From Sitta carolinensis (Eukaryota; Chordata; Aves; Passeriformes; Sittidae), in the NCBI GenBank assembly GCA_032173965.1, contig JAVUNC010000004.1, positions 19,011,001-19,075,000 on the forward strand: a DNA stretch of 64,000 nt. The letters run 5' to 3'. The notes under the pieces are model-generated. The model saw only the letters and a program-made list of their open reading frames with translations. It was not told the DNA's origin and searched no databases. The translations under genes and the position numbers were made by a program. Below are positions 11,696-25,600 of the stretch, piece by piece; positions within the stretch are counted from its first letter, which is position 1; each line of letters opens with the position of its first letter.

Positions 11696-14600
11696 GGACC
11701 AAAGTCAGATACCACTTACTGCCCAGTTATTTATAGTTGCATTGCAGTAAGGGCAACTGCTTTAAATTTTTTTATATTTATTTTATATTTGCAATTTAGC
11801 TTGGCCTTTGTCAGCCAGAGATATTATGAAATTTGCAGTTCAGAAATCACTCTGCCTAAAAATGAAGAAAGTAAAATAGTCTTTCAGATTCCTTTTCAAT
11901 AACTAAGCATGCTGAGGTAGAAACCCCAGAACAGCACTTTTTCTGGTTACCCTACTTGCATCCAACATGACAAGAAGTAAAAAGTAGGCTTCTCTGGAAG
12001 TCTACATTAATAAAAAAAAAGTAGACTAGAGGATAAGAAAGAAATATGGGAGACCTATGTACCTCTTAACAGTGAAAAAGAGCCGTGTCCCTCACCAAAC
12101 AGCCATTAGTCAGTCAGCCATAGCAAGCATTTCTCCTATTGCTACCCCTTAGGTGGAAACTTCTAATAATGCTTTTTGAAGATACATATGTCTAAGGACC
12201 TTGTTTATATATGATAGCCTTGTATATAAAATACTATTGCTCAGTTATAGTGTGCTCCTAATAATTGTTGGCAAAACATTCCTCTACCTGAAAAAAAACA
12301 TCCTTGTAGATGATTAAACAAACATATTCAATATAAAACAAATTTTATACATCCATCGATTAGCAGAAATTCTTAAAAATAAGAAACCAAACATAAATAG
12401 ACAAAAGTATATAGACACATTGTAATATAAAAATGATATGATATTTAAAACCGTGTTAGAAGCACAGGCAGAGTGTACCTGTGTACAAGTCTTGCCCTTT
12501 GTCACATAACATCAGTAGTAATTTAACACAGAAGCCATCCCTTGCTCAGAAAAGAAGGGCTACAGCTTTGCAGCCTGTACCTCTCTGTCAACTTGAGCCT
12601 ATTGCCAGTGTCTGAACATTCAATGATTTAGCAGTTATAGATACAGATATAAATATAGCCCAAGAATCAAGACTGTCAGGGTATATAAATGAAATAATTC
12701 ACATATAATGTCCACCAAAGATGGACTAAAATCTCAAACCTGCAATGCACTACAAAAATTATATCAAATTTCCATTACAACCATCTTGCTGGTAACAGGT
12801 ATACTTTGGGTCGATGCATGATTCATGAAAATGAGTAATTAATTATAAAAGACTCTCTCAAGATGCACTTAGCAGATGTCATCACAATTATTTAAGTGCT
12901 ACTTTGAACTGAGTAACATCAGCAGTCTAATTATGCCATGGAATATACTTTCTATGTTAAACTAAGAAGTACCATACATAAAACTTCACAGAGCCTGAAT
13001 GCTGGGTTGTGAGTATATTCCACTTAACCTTTAGATAGATGGTTGCATAATGTACCTAGATGCTAAACATAATGCAAAGAAAACTGCATCTTGGAAATGT
13101 TTTTCGGGAACAGAGAGAAGAGGGAAAATTCCCTCATTCTGAGTACTTGAAAATTATTGTGGCACTTCAATATTGTATTTGTTCTGCTTTAATACAAGAA
13201 CTTGATGTAACAAACAAATGTTCCCTAATTGTAGTGCCTATGTGATTTGCTCTGATTAGATATCATGTCACTGTTCTGTACTGGTGTGGAGGTGAGGGGG
13301 GAGGGAGAGAGTGGGGAAGGAAGAAAGAGAGAGAGACAGAGAGAGCATGCTGGTGCAGGGTTCCTAATGACTATCAGTATCAATGACAAAAGCTAATAAG
13401 ATGTTGGCTTTACTGAGACAGAATAAGAAGAGGAATACAGAAAGCAAATCAAACTTATGCCACTTTAGATGCTGGGCATCTGTATTTGAGCAGCATCGGA
13501 CAGACCCCACGTGGACTTCCCCATGTCACACTGCAGACCCTGTCCATGGGGGCAAGTTCCTGCCTTTTGGTCATTTGAGGTTTTATATAATTTTGTTAGA
13601 AAAGAAATAACTATTCATAAAAGAGGCTCACAGGAGAACTTCCTGCTGCACTTTTAGATAAAGGCAAGACTATGGAGGTGGCATAATTGCTGGTACCACG
13701 TGGGGGCTGCCCCCAGGTTTGTCTGTTACAAGGAGACAGCTGAGGCTGTCATGCAGCTGTAGGATTTGTGCAGCTCAACACAGTGTGAAGGTGCTAGAGA
13801 CTTACTCTGTGTGTATCACTAAATCAGGCTTATACAATGGTTTTCTGGTCAGGATCATTGCAATCACATAATGGACTTTTATTCTGTTCAAAAACACGAG
13901 AGGACAACCCTGGAACTGTAGTCTGACAACTGTGATTACAATAGTAATTGTTCCCTGCTTAATCACCAAAAGATCAATTTTAGACTTTTTGGATTGTAGA
14001 GCATATGGATGAAGGATAAAGAACTGTCCCCATTATGATGTTAAGTGCTTTGTCTCCTTATTGACTATTGTCATGTTGTTGACACATTGTCATGTGTTAT
14101 CGAAGTATACATGTGGAAGTAAACCTTTTGTCAGGGCTAAACACCTAGCATAATGATCTTAATTCTTTTATCAGCTAACTACTAAAAGACTCGAAATATT
14201 CCAGTGTATTGAATATTCAAGCAAACATCAAGTCAATGAATGCCCAAGAAATAGTGAGAAAATGCACTTTATTGAATATTTCACTGTTAACATTGTGAAG
14301 AAAATAGATACATAGTGAAAGTTACATTTTCATATATATAAAAGAAATTCAACTAAAATTTTAGGTCAAAAATTGAGCTTGTACAATGCATTCATGAAGA
14401 AAAATGGGTGGAGTAATATTGAACAGTCCAAGTACACTTATTATGAGACAACTAAAGATACCTGCTGATGAGATATTGATTATTAGGACATCTAAAGAAC
14501 AAGCAATATGTGAAAGATATTCAGAGAACTGTTTCTGACTCCAGGTTGCTTAAGAAGAAAATTTTAGGGCATAATGATTTTGTTTCTATGATAAGTGGGC

Positions 14601-16087
14601 CTGCACTAGCTTTGTCTGTATTCAAAGCCAGCATGGAGATGTGCTAGTAATGAATCTTCCAGTAACCTGTTTCTCAGGTTAGTTATGCTGAGCCACTGGC
14701 ATGCAGCTTCTTGTTTTTATCTGAACCTTGACTTCAAACCATGGCAGCTTGCTTCTGTTGGAAAGTAATTTTAGTAAAACACCAGTTTTTATATTCCCAT
14801 AGCTAATGATGCTTACGCAAGTATTGTATCTATCTGTATCTCCAAACAGTCCACTGTGTCTATGAGCTGAACTATTCACTGACCCTTGAGCAACAAGAGG
14901 CTCATCAAAGATTAGTTATGTCTGCAGCAATTCACCTCTTCAAGGCTCCGTAAGGAAAACTAGAGACAACAAAAGGGAAAGTCTAAGAACAGGGTGGCCA
15001 TGGAAGTAGAAGAGCAAGATAACAAGAGATCCTAAAGGTAAAAGTGTAAGTTGTAACTGATCAATTATTGATAATTTTAAAAATCCCAAATCTTTGTGGC
15101 TGGATAAGATTGATTTTAGGGTATTAACTTCTGCATGTGTAGAACTGTGTAGCAACCAATTACTGCCCACTACTGGCAGAATAGGTAGAGCCATCTTTAG
15201 TCTGAAAATAAGAAAGCCATCAGTTGTGCATATGCCTTAATTCAGAACCTGACATGCAAAACCTATCACTCTTGTAGCTAGTGCTGCTGTATGTGTAAGT
15301 ATTGTTATTAGCATCAAAGGGAAGTATATATTCTGTTGGTGTGGTTTGTCTTAGTCATCAGATTCTTTGTTTGATCTGACATCCTGCCCAGGTTTGATGC
15401 TCTGTCCTATACAAAACACCCTTAAATTTGGCAGTATAGGTGAAGTTAATAAACTGGCAAGAAACAATCTTATGCTGAAAGTGAAAAACCAAAACCTTAG
15501 TTTCAGATGGAGAGCATCATTTTTCCCCCAACAGGAGCATCATATGTGGCCATCGTAGACATAACTGATCAATATTCACTGTATTGAGAGGAAATGCATG
15601 CTTGTTTATTTTAATAGTGGAGTTTGGCTTGCTGAAAATTGAGAAAGGAAAAATAAATTGAAATCTGGAATAGGAAAGTTTGTGTATCTTTGCAACAAAA
15701 ACTATTAATGAAAATTAATTTCCTCTAGTGCTTTTTCTGAATGAGTAGAAGTCCCTAATCTAATGAAAAAATATATACTAGAAGACAGTCTGAAGGCTGA
15801 ACATGACTAGAGCACTATATGCTAAATTTCTTTTTATTCAATCAATTTATAAGATTAGACCATATCACAAATTAGGTCACATGATGTTGCAGGCCTTTCT
15901 GACTTTCTCTCCTTAATATTTGTTTATTTAGAAGTCATACCATATAATTTTTAACTGCCTTAAAAAGTCCAATGTAATTTAAAGCTGCTATACTGAAATA
16001 TGTTACACCAGCCTAAAAAATTGTTTAAAAACAAAGACTTGGTTTTAAGTATGGGGAAAAGAAAAGGTTATCTAAGTTCCAGAGTTG
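11696..16087. other. Gene-free interval with a GA-rich tract and two CACGTG boxes
   Basis: No gene is recognised. A purine-rich low-complexity tract lies at about 13286-13348. Two CACGTG E-boxes (13508-13513 and 13697-13702) are 189 bp apart in a locally G+C-richer patch. The remainder is AT-rich unique DNA. Confidence 0.65.
13286..13348. repeat. GA-rich low-complexity tract
   Basis: The + strand is almost all purine, with repeated GAGA and GGAGGGAGAGAG patterns and only a few interruptions. It is a simple-repeat region without coding content. Confidence 0.85.
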
Positions 16088-16720
16088 TGAGTCCTGGTGG
16101 AGCCAGCAGTGTGCCCTTGCCACAAGGAAAGCTTAGGGTAACTAGACTGCCTTAGACAACGTTGAGACCACATCACAAGTGATCATTCTCCTTTATTATT
16201 GTTCTCCTATATTATATATTCCCCTGGAGTGCTGTCTCCAGTTACAGGTTCCCCAGTACAACAGAGAAACATACTGAAGAGAGTCCACTGAAGGGCTGCA
16301 AAGATGACAGAAGGATGTGAGCAGCTGTCCTGTGAGGAAAGGGTGGGGGAGCTGGGGCTGTCCAGCCCAGAGAAGGGAAGCCTCAGGGGGATCTCATTAA
16401 TGTCTATAAAGAGCTGAGAGGACGGAGCCAGCCTGTTTTCAGTGTTGCCTCCTGACACAACCACAAGTAATGGGCACAAGTTGAAAACAGGTATCATCAG
16501 AATGTCAGGCAATGCTTTGTTACAGAGAGGGTGTTCTAGCACTGTCACAGAGAGAGTTGCCCAGAGAGGTTGTGCAGTCTTCCCCCTTGGAAGACATTTC
16601 AAAAGCCATCTGGTCATGGTCCTGTGGAACTGGCTGTAGGTGTCCCTGCTCAAGCAGGAGGATTAGATAAACTGACCTCTAGAGGCCCCTTCCAATCTCA
16701 ACCATGATTCTGTGATTTTC
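16088..16720 (+). mobile_element. CR1 LINE 3' region
   Basis: About 630 bp of the CR1 3' portion. It opens with 'gagtcctggtggagccagcag', continues through 'ctggagtgctgtctccag', 'gtgaggaaagggtgggggag', 'gttgcccagagaggttgtg', and closes with 'ccttccaatctcaaccatga' and the terminal 'attctgtgatt' repeat. The open frame on the opposite strand across 16207-16653 is a by-product of this sequence, not a gene. Divergence around 16140-16210 is high. The copy is 5' truncated and non-coding. Confidence 0.95.
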
Positions 16721-18421
16721 TGTTCATAAATTGAGTATCCACATTGAGACAAATTTCTTTGATGAACAAATTCAAAATTTATTTTTTCTTTGAGATATTT
16801 CCTGATCCTATGCTAACGCCACAAAGAATTTAAATCTAATTAATCAGATTTTGTATGTAAAATGTGGAAGAGATGGTAAAACTCACATGTTGAGTGATAT
16901 GACCATTCTATTGATGGCCACAACCCTAATTCCAGACTGAAAATTAGTTTCTTTCTGAATTGTTCATTTATCATTTGTTTTAAATGGCTCAGTAGAGAAT
17001 CTGTGTGACTGAAGTAACAATCATAATCATATAGCTAAGATCACAGGAATCTTCTCGCACTTGCAAACTTAGTGGTAATACCAGAGGCAGCTCCTTTGGA
17101 GGTGCAAACTGCCTGCAGAGGTCAGTGCTTTCCAGTCTACAAACTCAAGGAGGTGGATATCTGTGTTTTGGTTTTGTTTCTTTAAGGGACACAAATGCAG
17201 CATGGCTCTAGAATATACTCTTGGTATAGGAGGGCCTTTTTTTTTGGTAAGAAAACACACAGTATCACACAACATGAATAATAAAAGCAACAAGCAGGGA
17301 AGCCTTATCACATATTCATTAAACAATACCAACATATAAGTGGAAAGCAGTTTCTGCATACCAGCTACTTTTACTTATCATAAACTGCCCAAAGATATAA
17401 GGCTTTGTGAATTTCTGAAAAGTGTGCGTTCCATTGATGCAGAAAAAGTCAAATGTATCATTTTCTGTAATGATTCAATTAAAAAAAATGCCCTGCGTGT
17501 GTCAAGAGCAGAATATCTATAAAAGCATAAGCAGTTGCAAACTCTAATCCTACCACCAAATTTTATACAACAATGTGCAAAGTTTGTAACTTTGTTGTGA
17601 AATTTTTCCCAAGGAAATAAAAAAGAGAGTGGAATTCTTGAAATTTTCATTTTCCTTTGAAAAAGGAGTGGTATTTCCAGATTTGTTCAAACACACCTGG
17701 TTTCTTGCTGGATTTGTGTCAGTCTCTGATTTCAGGCATGAATGTAGTCTCAATCAGTCACTATGTCTATGCATATACAGGACACTGGTAATTCTTTCAA
17801 GTGCTGAACTGAGGTCACATAACATCAAACCAGTAAGAGCCCAACCTTTGGCAGGTCTGAACTAGGAACACTTTAAGAGCTGCTTTGCAGTTGCAGCTGA
17901 CAGAAACAGGTTAGAAATTGAAAAATCATTAGTGAAAGCTTAACATTTTTAAAAATAAAATTGAACAAAATCCCTAAGGCAGATAAGTGAAGAAACAAGG
18001 AGAGTTGAAGACATGATTCTGTTTCATCACTAAGGACAGCAGTAAAACTGTAAGCCTTATGCTGGTATGGCATAGCATAATATATTAAAAAGGATTCTAA
18101 TGTCTTTTTCTCTTTCATCTTTTTTTCCTGTTTTCAAAGATAAGCACTGTATGAGATTAATATTAGAATGACAGGGACACTGAATTGGAAATTCACCAGG
18201 GGTTTGAAATACCACATTTCAGAATTTACTGAAGAGATGAGGAAAATAAAACAGGAAATGGCAAATTCGATGCAGTAGAGTAGAGCTGCTAATATATCAG
18301 TATTTAGGTTGAAATAGTAAGCAAATCTAAGTAAACGTTAATAATAAAAGAAAAAAAGCCAAAGAAAGGCCTCCTGGAGGAATTTAAAAAGAATTTATAT
18401 TATTTAATTGTATATCTAGAA

Positions 18422-18437
18422 ATATATATATATATAT
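18422..18437. repeat. TA dinucleotide repeat
   Basis: Eight uninterrupted AT units in an AT-rich background. Confidence 0.9.
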
Positions 18438-21400
18438 TCCCAGAATAATTGGAACATTGATAATAATTCAAAGTAATTGAAGAAAACCTTTCAAAGAAAT
18501 CAGAAATTTAGATTGTCTTTGCAAAGACAAGCTTGACTTTTTCCATATGTTGCAGTAGGGTATTTTTTTGCAGTTTTCTATAACAGTTTTCATAGGAAGA
18601 GAGTATTTTAGAAGCATTCATAGAAATAAAGGATAATAACCAAGAACAGTAGAAGAAAAATGAATGGTGGGGCCACATCTTGAAACTGGCTGTGTGGGCG
18701 ATATAAGGATGTAATAATATGAGTAATATGCTCTGCTATGTTTAGATAATTAATGTTTTTCATTCTAATGCCTATCAGAACACAAACAGAAACTCTGAAG
18801 GTAACTCAGTTTAGTTTACAGGAGCTTCAGCACCTTCTCATCATCATCACCATCATCAATAATTTATGGAATTCTGTCTACCCTTAACTGCTGACTTACA
18901 CAGTCTGTAATACAGAGGTGTAAAAATGTGCTCACATAAATTCAAGAACTATATTATTGGAGTTCTTCATGAACAATAGTAACCAGAGCTTTGTAGACTT
19001 AGGCAGAAAGTCTCTGAAGATGTGAAAAGGCAAAAAGAAAGATTATAAATGAAATGAAAATAGCTAATGAAAGCCAAAGATATATATTCCAGGAATACAT
19101 TCTGAATTTATATATCTGTACATATTTGTGCATATATACCTGCTTAAGAGTTCTGATAGTGTTTGAACAGACAAACATAATACTGAGGGGAACACCACTG
19201 AATTACCATATACTGCAATCCTTCAAGTATCATTAGTTCTTTTGGTTAAATTATTCTTTGGAAACCTGTTCTTGGCTGTATTTGTCTGCTTTATAAGTTC
19301 CTGTTTATAAAGATTATGCAAAACTACCCTCTCTTTCTGGCTGATGTGTTAATTATTCAGACAGACAAAAATGAATAAATTTCCAGCTATGTATTCTTTA
19401 CAAACTATTTATATTGACTACTCAGTGAGTGGGATATGTCTCATAAACCAAATTGTATATTGTTTCTTTAGTTAGTTGACTGAAACTCTTTAAAAAATAG
19501 AGAATAGTAAATGGAAAATAGTGAAGAGAAACAAAACATAGCTAGAGCATATTTTTTACACACCTTGTTTATGCTTAACTTTGTAATCCTTTAAGGATTT
19601 ATGAATATTTTCATGAATAAATAACTTGTCATAAATAACAACTAATATAAGCTAGCATATAACAGTAGGATATTTCTTTTGTATAATATTAGTGGATTAG
19701 TTCATCCTGCATTTGACCAATCCAATTTATACACAGAGAATGAAACTGAAATATCCCAAACCTTTAGGCAAAACCTGTTAAAATTGTTGTGACTGTGGCA
19801 TATGAGGAAAGTTTAACATGATAACCAGAGACAGTTTTTTGTACTGCAAATATTTGTGCTGTAATTTTTAACTTCTCAAAACTCCACATTTAAAGTTTAT
19901 AGCACAAGATGTCTTTCCTAAGATATCTTTAACGGGTACATTGGATCATTTAAGTTGACACCATGATATCTTTGACATGTTTGGTATCTGTTATGTTTTA
20001 GCGTTTGGTTTTGATGTTGGGTTTGAGTTTTCGGTTGGGGGAAGGGGAAGGAGTTTGATTGCTTTTTTTTTTTCCTTGAAATGTGAATTCCTGGACTACA
20101 CAGGATGAATCTTGTATTCTTGAATCATCAGATAAAAAATAGCACGGCTTCCAAAAATGGAATGAATGTAACAAAGAAGGAAAAGCGTGTAACTGTAAAA
20201 TGCAGTTCAAAGATTGAGTTCTTTATGGACCGGTCCCTCACAACTTCAGAGATCTCTTCTCTTTCCATTCAGCTCTATTTGTTGGCACAGCTGGAGAGGT
20301 CAGCTGGTCCTGGGAGGCTCATGATCTTCTGAGAACTGAGCTTTCATTTTGGACAAGAATTGATGCCCACCGATGCAGTAGAAAAGAATCACCTAAATTT
20401 TCACATGTACTGTATATAATAAACCAAACATTTATTTCTTTTGCTTATTTTCCCTTTGTAGCTTCCTGTCATGGTCATCCAGCTGTGTCTCCTTCAGAAG
20501 AGAGACAAGAAGAGAAATTCAGCTAGATATGTTGCTATGTTTAAATAGTTGGGAAGCAGATAAATAAATACTGAGATGATAATGGCTCATGAATGCTTCC
20601 ACATACAAATAGGTGATACTTTAAAAATTTTAAAATTATATATTATTCTTTTTTATATTTAACGATAACACTGCTGTTCTTTCCCCTGAGAGTTATAAAG
20701 AGTTGAGTTCAAATCCTGAATCCAGGGTAGCAGAGCTTTTGACCTCAGAATAAAATATCAATGTAAGATCTTCAAGCTACAAACTCTCTGTTAAGTAGAC
20801 ATAAAACTGATCAGAAAATACTAAAAGGAGAATCAGGGACACAAAAATACACTTATCATTGAGTTGCAGAGTGCTTTTTAGCTAATAGTAAATTGTTCTG
20901 AAAATATATTTACAGAAGACTGAAGATAAAATGAAAATTGCTGCACTGAAATTGTAGCTGAAAAGGGATAGAAAGGATAAAAGAACAACAGATTTGTTGA
21001 ACTGATGCTTTATTTAGATCTTTTCAGAGGAAAATGAGAATGGAGAACAGAGACAGAAATCAAATTTCTTGATACAACCAAGAACAGAGGTATTAAACAC
21101 AGTGTGGATTATAATAGAAATAATGTCAGATATGACAGATGACTTTGCAATTTGCAGATTTTTGTGTTTTACCTTTTTTATTTGTCACTGTCTTTCAAAA
21201 CCTTCATTAAGTTAAATTTGATTAATATTTACAAAATAATGAAATAATTTTGTAAATTTTGAACATTGAAATAATGATCAAGTTAAAAATTTTATAAGCA
21301 AAGAACTAACAAGGATTATATAGATGAGATCCTAATGAAATTTTGAAAAAAAAAATATGAATAGCAAAATTCCAGTTTTGTTGTTTGATAACATTCACAT

Positions 21401-21740
21401 ATAAATTTTATTTGCCATGATCAGAGTAAAATGCATATGCATGAAGACAGATCAACACAATGCCGTGTAATCTTGGGGCCTTTGAACAAATGATTTGTTG
21501 AATTTGAACTGCATCTCATTTTGTGTGCAAATCTATTCTTATTCTTCTGAAAGATAGTAAGCCCATGGTTTTGCTATAAACTTACAGAATAAACATGTAA
21601 AATTGAACAGGTAAAATTATCTTCTTACTTGTCAGATAAATTAAGAAAACAGAGATTAGTCCCTTAAAAGGAGTACATAAAGATACAGAAAATAATTGCT
21701 ATATTTATTTTTAAGTATATTTTCTCAACATCTTTTCTCA

Positions 21741-21791
21741 GTTGGTTGGTTGGTTGGTTGGTTGGTTGATTGATTATTTGGTTGGTTGGTT
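21741..21791. repeat. GGTT tetranucleotide repeat
   Basis: Repeated GTTG units run from 21741, with an imperfect patch (TGATTGATTATT) at 21768-21779, then resume to 21791. It is a likely length-variable microsatellite. Confidence 0.93.
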
Positions 21792-22304
21792 AGCTGTGGG
21801 ATTTTAAATTTTTTTCTCTGCTAAAATGAAGCATTAAAAATTTACTCTTGGATTGGGAATAGTATCCTGAAATTCAATTTAGGCTTACCAAAGGAAAATT
21901 ACTAGAAGTACAAAGAAAAATATGGTTTGATGGTTTCAACTGCCTCATTTTCAGAGAAAAAATTATAAGAAGGTATGTTATTTAGATCTAAACCAAACCA
22001 TCCTACACAGTATATTCAGACATATGTCTTGTATTAGACTTACTGATAAAACAACTTTTGATTTGTTTCTGTTGCAGTATAACACCACTGATTATATATA
22101 TAATATAGATAATGGATTGTATAGATAATGAAAAATATCAAACATATATAGATTGAAAAAAATATTCACCAGAGTTGAACTTCATACTTTTTTATGTGTA
22201 AGTTTCTTACATGTGTCTTTAGTAATGTAAAGCATGGGTCCAAGAGCTTTGCAAAAACAGCTTTGAGACACTTTTTTTCTGTCATTATAGTGCTCCTGTT
22301 ATAG

Positions 22305-22641
22305 CAACTTCAGTATTAAAGGGAAATCCCATAGACGAGAGGGAGGAAGGTGGAGAAATGTTCAGAGCAATGGCATTTGTTTTCTGAGTCATCACTACAT
22401 GTGATAGAGCCCTGCTTTCCTGGGCTTGGGTGAACACCTGCCTACCCATGGGAAAGTGGTGTATGAACTCCTTGTTTTGCTTTGCATGCACACACAGCTT
22501 CTGCTTTACTTACTGCACTGTATTTATCTTGACCCATGAGTTTTGTCACATTTGCCCTTCTGATTCTCTCCCCCATGTCACTAAGGTGATGAAAGAGAAG
22601 CTGTGTGAGGCTGAGCTACCAGCTGGAGTTACCACAAAACA
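22305..22641 (+). mobile_element. Avian endogenous retrovirus LTR, 3' portion
   Basis: This matches the downstream half of a widespread avian LTR family, which I recall as ERVL-type. Landmarks in order are a TATA-like box 'tattaaag' near 22312, 'gagccctgctttcctgg', 'gaacacctgcctacccatgg', 'ttgttttgctttgcatgc', 'acccatgagttttgtcac', 'gattctctcccccatg', and a terminal 'ccagctggagttaccac' closing with ACA at 22641. The upstream U3 half seems lost or too diverged to see, and no internal retroviral genes follow. CpGs expected in young copies have mostly decayed to TG or CA, which suggests an old insertion. The open frame at 22430-22732 lies largely in the LTR and is not a gene. Confidence 0.82.
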
Positions 22642-25600
22642 CTGCAGAAAAAATATTTTTATAGCATCCATTCACACAGGGGTTAGAGATTCCTACAACA
22701 GAAGAATGATGATGAGAGATGCTGAACTATAAGTTTTGGGGAATTTATTTCATGAAGTGTCCAATAACATGCATGTTTCAGGGCCAAAGTGTGTTGATAT
22801 TGATGCCTGGTTAAAGTCTGTATCTGGGCCCTGTCATGATTTCCTGGACTCTGAGAGGAGCAGAGCACTCAGAGTCATGGCTTTACCCCTCTGTTGGGAT
22901 TCGTGTCCTTCTGGTGATCATGCTGGAGTAGCAACATCTGTGGGGATTCTGTATGGTCCTGCTATACGGCCGTTCAAACTGAGGGCTCACTGTAAGTGCA
23001 TACATGTGTACATGCAAATAGATTAGTTGGAGAGCTAGTAGAGCTTTTTGGACAGCAACAGGAATTTGAAGGGCAAGAGACAATGTAAAACAGATGCACT
23101 TGCACTTTTCTGGGATTGAAGCGCCTAGGGAGTGAATAGAAGTATTGACAGTTGAAGTTTCTATATGGTTTTGTTGCTGTAGAATACCTGAGACAAATGT
23201 TAAAAAATTTTATGACAAAGTACAACTTGTTTCATGTTCAAAGACTTTATGAAGTGTTTATGAAAATACAATATATAATGAAACGTGACTATGAAACATT
23301 ACTATGACAAAACATTACATGACTTGTAATCATACAAGTTTCCAAATTAAAAAAAAAAAAAAAAAACAAACTTCTGATGATGATGAAGACCCCTGAAGAT
23401 TGGGTATAATGAGCCCTGCAGATTCTGGATAGTTGACCAGGTTATCTAAATTCATCAAGTCTAAGACCTTGCTGAATAGATGACAAAAATATTTCCACGA
23501 CTTTTTATTTCATGTTTGCATAAGCAACATAATAAACTAGAAATAATCACAGGGTTTTTATTTTGTTTTGTTTTCTTGAAAACTGATAGAATACAAAGGA
23601 TGAATCAGAGGTTTAAAATAGTAGATAGATTTGCATTTGAATGCTGACATATGCAGAGCAATAAAGTGAACTTAGAGTACCCTGGATAACATTACAGCTC
23701 ATTATCAGTCACCAGCTTATAATTTTCAGGTTATGGCTGAACAAGGTGCATAGGTATTTCTTCTGCAAACTACTTGAATTTTATGATGATAGCTGTGCTT
23801 TATTGTAGGCAGAAAATGAAACTCAAAGAGCTATGTCATTTTAGATGTGACTGCATTGTGAAAACTTTTAGTAAATATTGACTTTTCAAATTACATACTC
23901 TATAACCTGAGAAAGAGAGTCTCAGTAATTTAAACATATATATTCTGGTCTTTTATTCAAGTTGGTTTTAGTGCAAAGGAGGAAGACACCTTTAGGAATA
24001 AAGATCAAAATTTGTTATAAACTAAGCATCTAGATTTAGTGAGGGGTTATGGAGTTCTAGTGACTCTTCTTTTGGCTTACTGTGGGACTTTGAGAAAACA
24101 CCTCATTTATTCCTTTTCCATTCTGCTGCCAGCTTTTCTGTTGAATTAGATTTAACTGGGATCATGAGGATTTTCACCCCACTTTTTCCAAAAATCCATT
24201 AATCCTTTCTGCAGCTCTTCAATGTTCAATGTTCAGTATTTCATATTCTCTCTAGTTCCTAAAACCTGTGAGGAGCCAGGGAAAACCTGCACCCATGTTT
24301 GGAGAACTTTACCAAGTATGGAAATTTAAAAATTGTACTGAAAGCAATTAACTAGAATTTAATCTCAAATCTCTTCTTACAGTTTTCCAAGAGAAGAATT
24401 TTAAATAAGTAGTTATAGATTGTTTAAAAAGGGTATTAGGTATGCTATATATGCTATATGACCTTTTAAATTAAAATTTATTTTAATTTGAAGGTTACAA
24501 ATTCTTATAAAGTATATTTTCCAGTAATATGGCTGTAATATAACATGACTGATACATTGCTGGATGATTAATTTCTTGTAACTCTCTTTAAAGAAAAATG
24601 TAATACAAGCCCAATGGAAAAAAACCCTGATTATTCATATTTAGGAGCATTTAAATTAATGTAGATTCTATGAATGATTTTAAACCACATTGTGAATACA
24701 TTAAAATATTTTAATTCTGAATTTCATTTCCAGAAAAGGTGCTAATTTCATTTGATTCAAGAGATGAATTATCCTTGCATAATAATACACTACAATAACT
24801 TTCATGACATACCACATAAACTGGAATATGTTTTTGTCTAAAACAATTAAATCAATTTATTTATATCAGGCCTTGATTGAATTAATAGCATTATTTTATT
24901 TTTATAATAGTGTTTATTCTGAGTAAAAAAATTCTAAGAATGTTCAGCTCTATTTCTTTTTTTTTCCAGGAAAAACAAGCTTGCAGAAGATAAAGGAATG
25001 CCAAAACCTATTTAAAGCAAAGTTAATGCTCCATCTCCAGAATCTCTGTCTTTTTTTAATGACAAAATATTATGCTATATCTGCAGAGACTAAATCACAC
25101 ATCTTCTCAATTCTGGACAGTAATCTTTCTTGACAGTCCAACATGAATACTTTTAGAGAAAGATCAGCAGAATCTTACTTTTAACTTTCAAAACCAATGG
25201 TGTGTTACGCACCCAAAGATATATTCTCATCATACAGAAGCAAGGACATGCTACACTTCTAGTGCTGGTCAAAGAATTTTTCACTATTTTCATAACAAAT
25301 AGATAATATGTACTAATACATAGTCCAGCTTGCACATCACATACAATAATATTGCAAATGCACAAAATGGATAAAAATGTATAAATATTTTCTCTTCAGT
25401 GCAAATGTGATATTCATCATATGAATTTTATGAATGTTCACTGTCCACTGTCATTTCCAATCCATTAGTATTATATCTTCAATAGAATAATTAAGGTAAA
25501 AATAATGAAGAAGTGTGTGTAGGAAGATATCTCTGTGGACTTATTATAATGGGGTGCATGATGTTTCTTTTCATCACTTTTTAAGGAAAAAAGAATCAGC

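Larger units (their letters stand above)
16721..22304. other. Gene-free AT-rich interval with simple repeats
   Basis: No gene is recognised. It holds a short TA repeat (18422-18437) and a GGTT tetranucleotide repeat (21741-21791). Several overlapping frames of 60-96 codons at 17.1-18.1 kb run on both strands and carry no recognisable domain. Confidence 0.7.

Noticed and set aside
16207..16653. 148-codon minus-strand open frame
   Set aside because: It lies wholly inside a CR1 3' region read backwards, so it is a by-product of repeat sequence.
23376..23410. TGATGATGATGA next to CTGA after a poly-A run, snoRNA-like
   Set aside because: The boxes are too close together for a C/D snoRNA, and the poly-A run has no retrocopy body.
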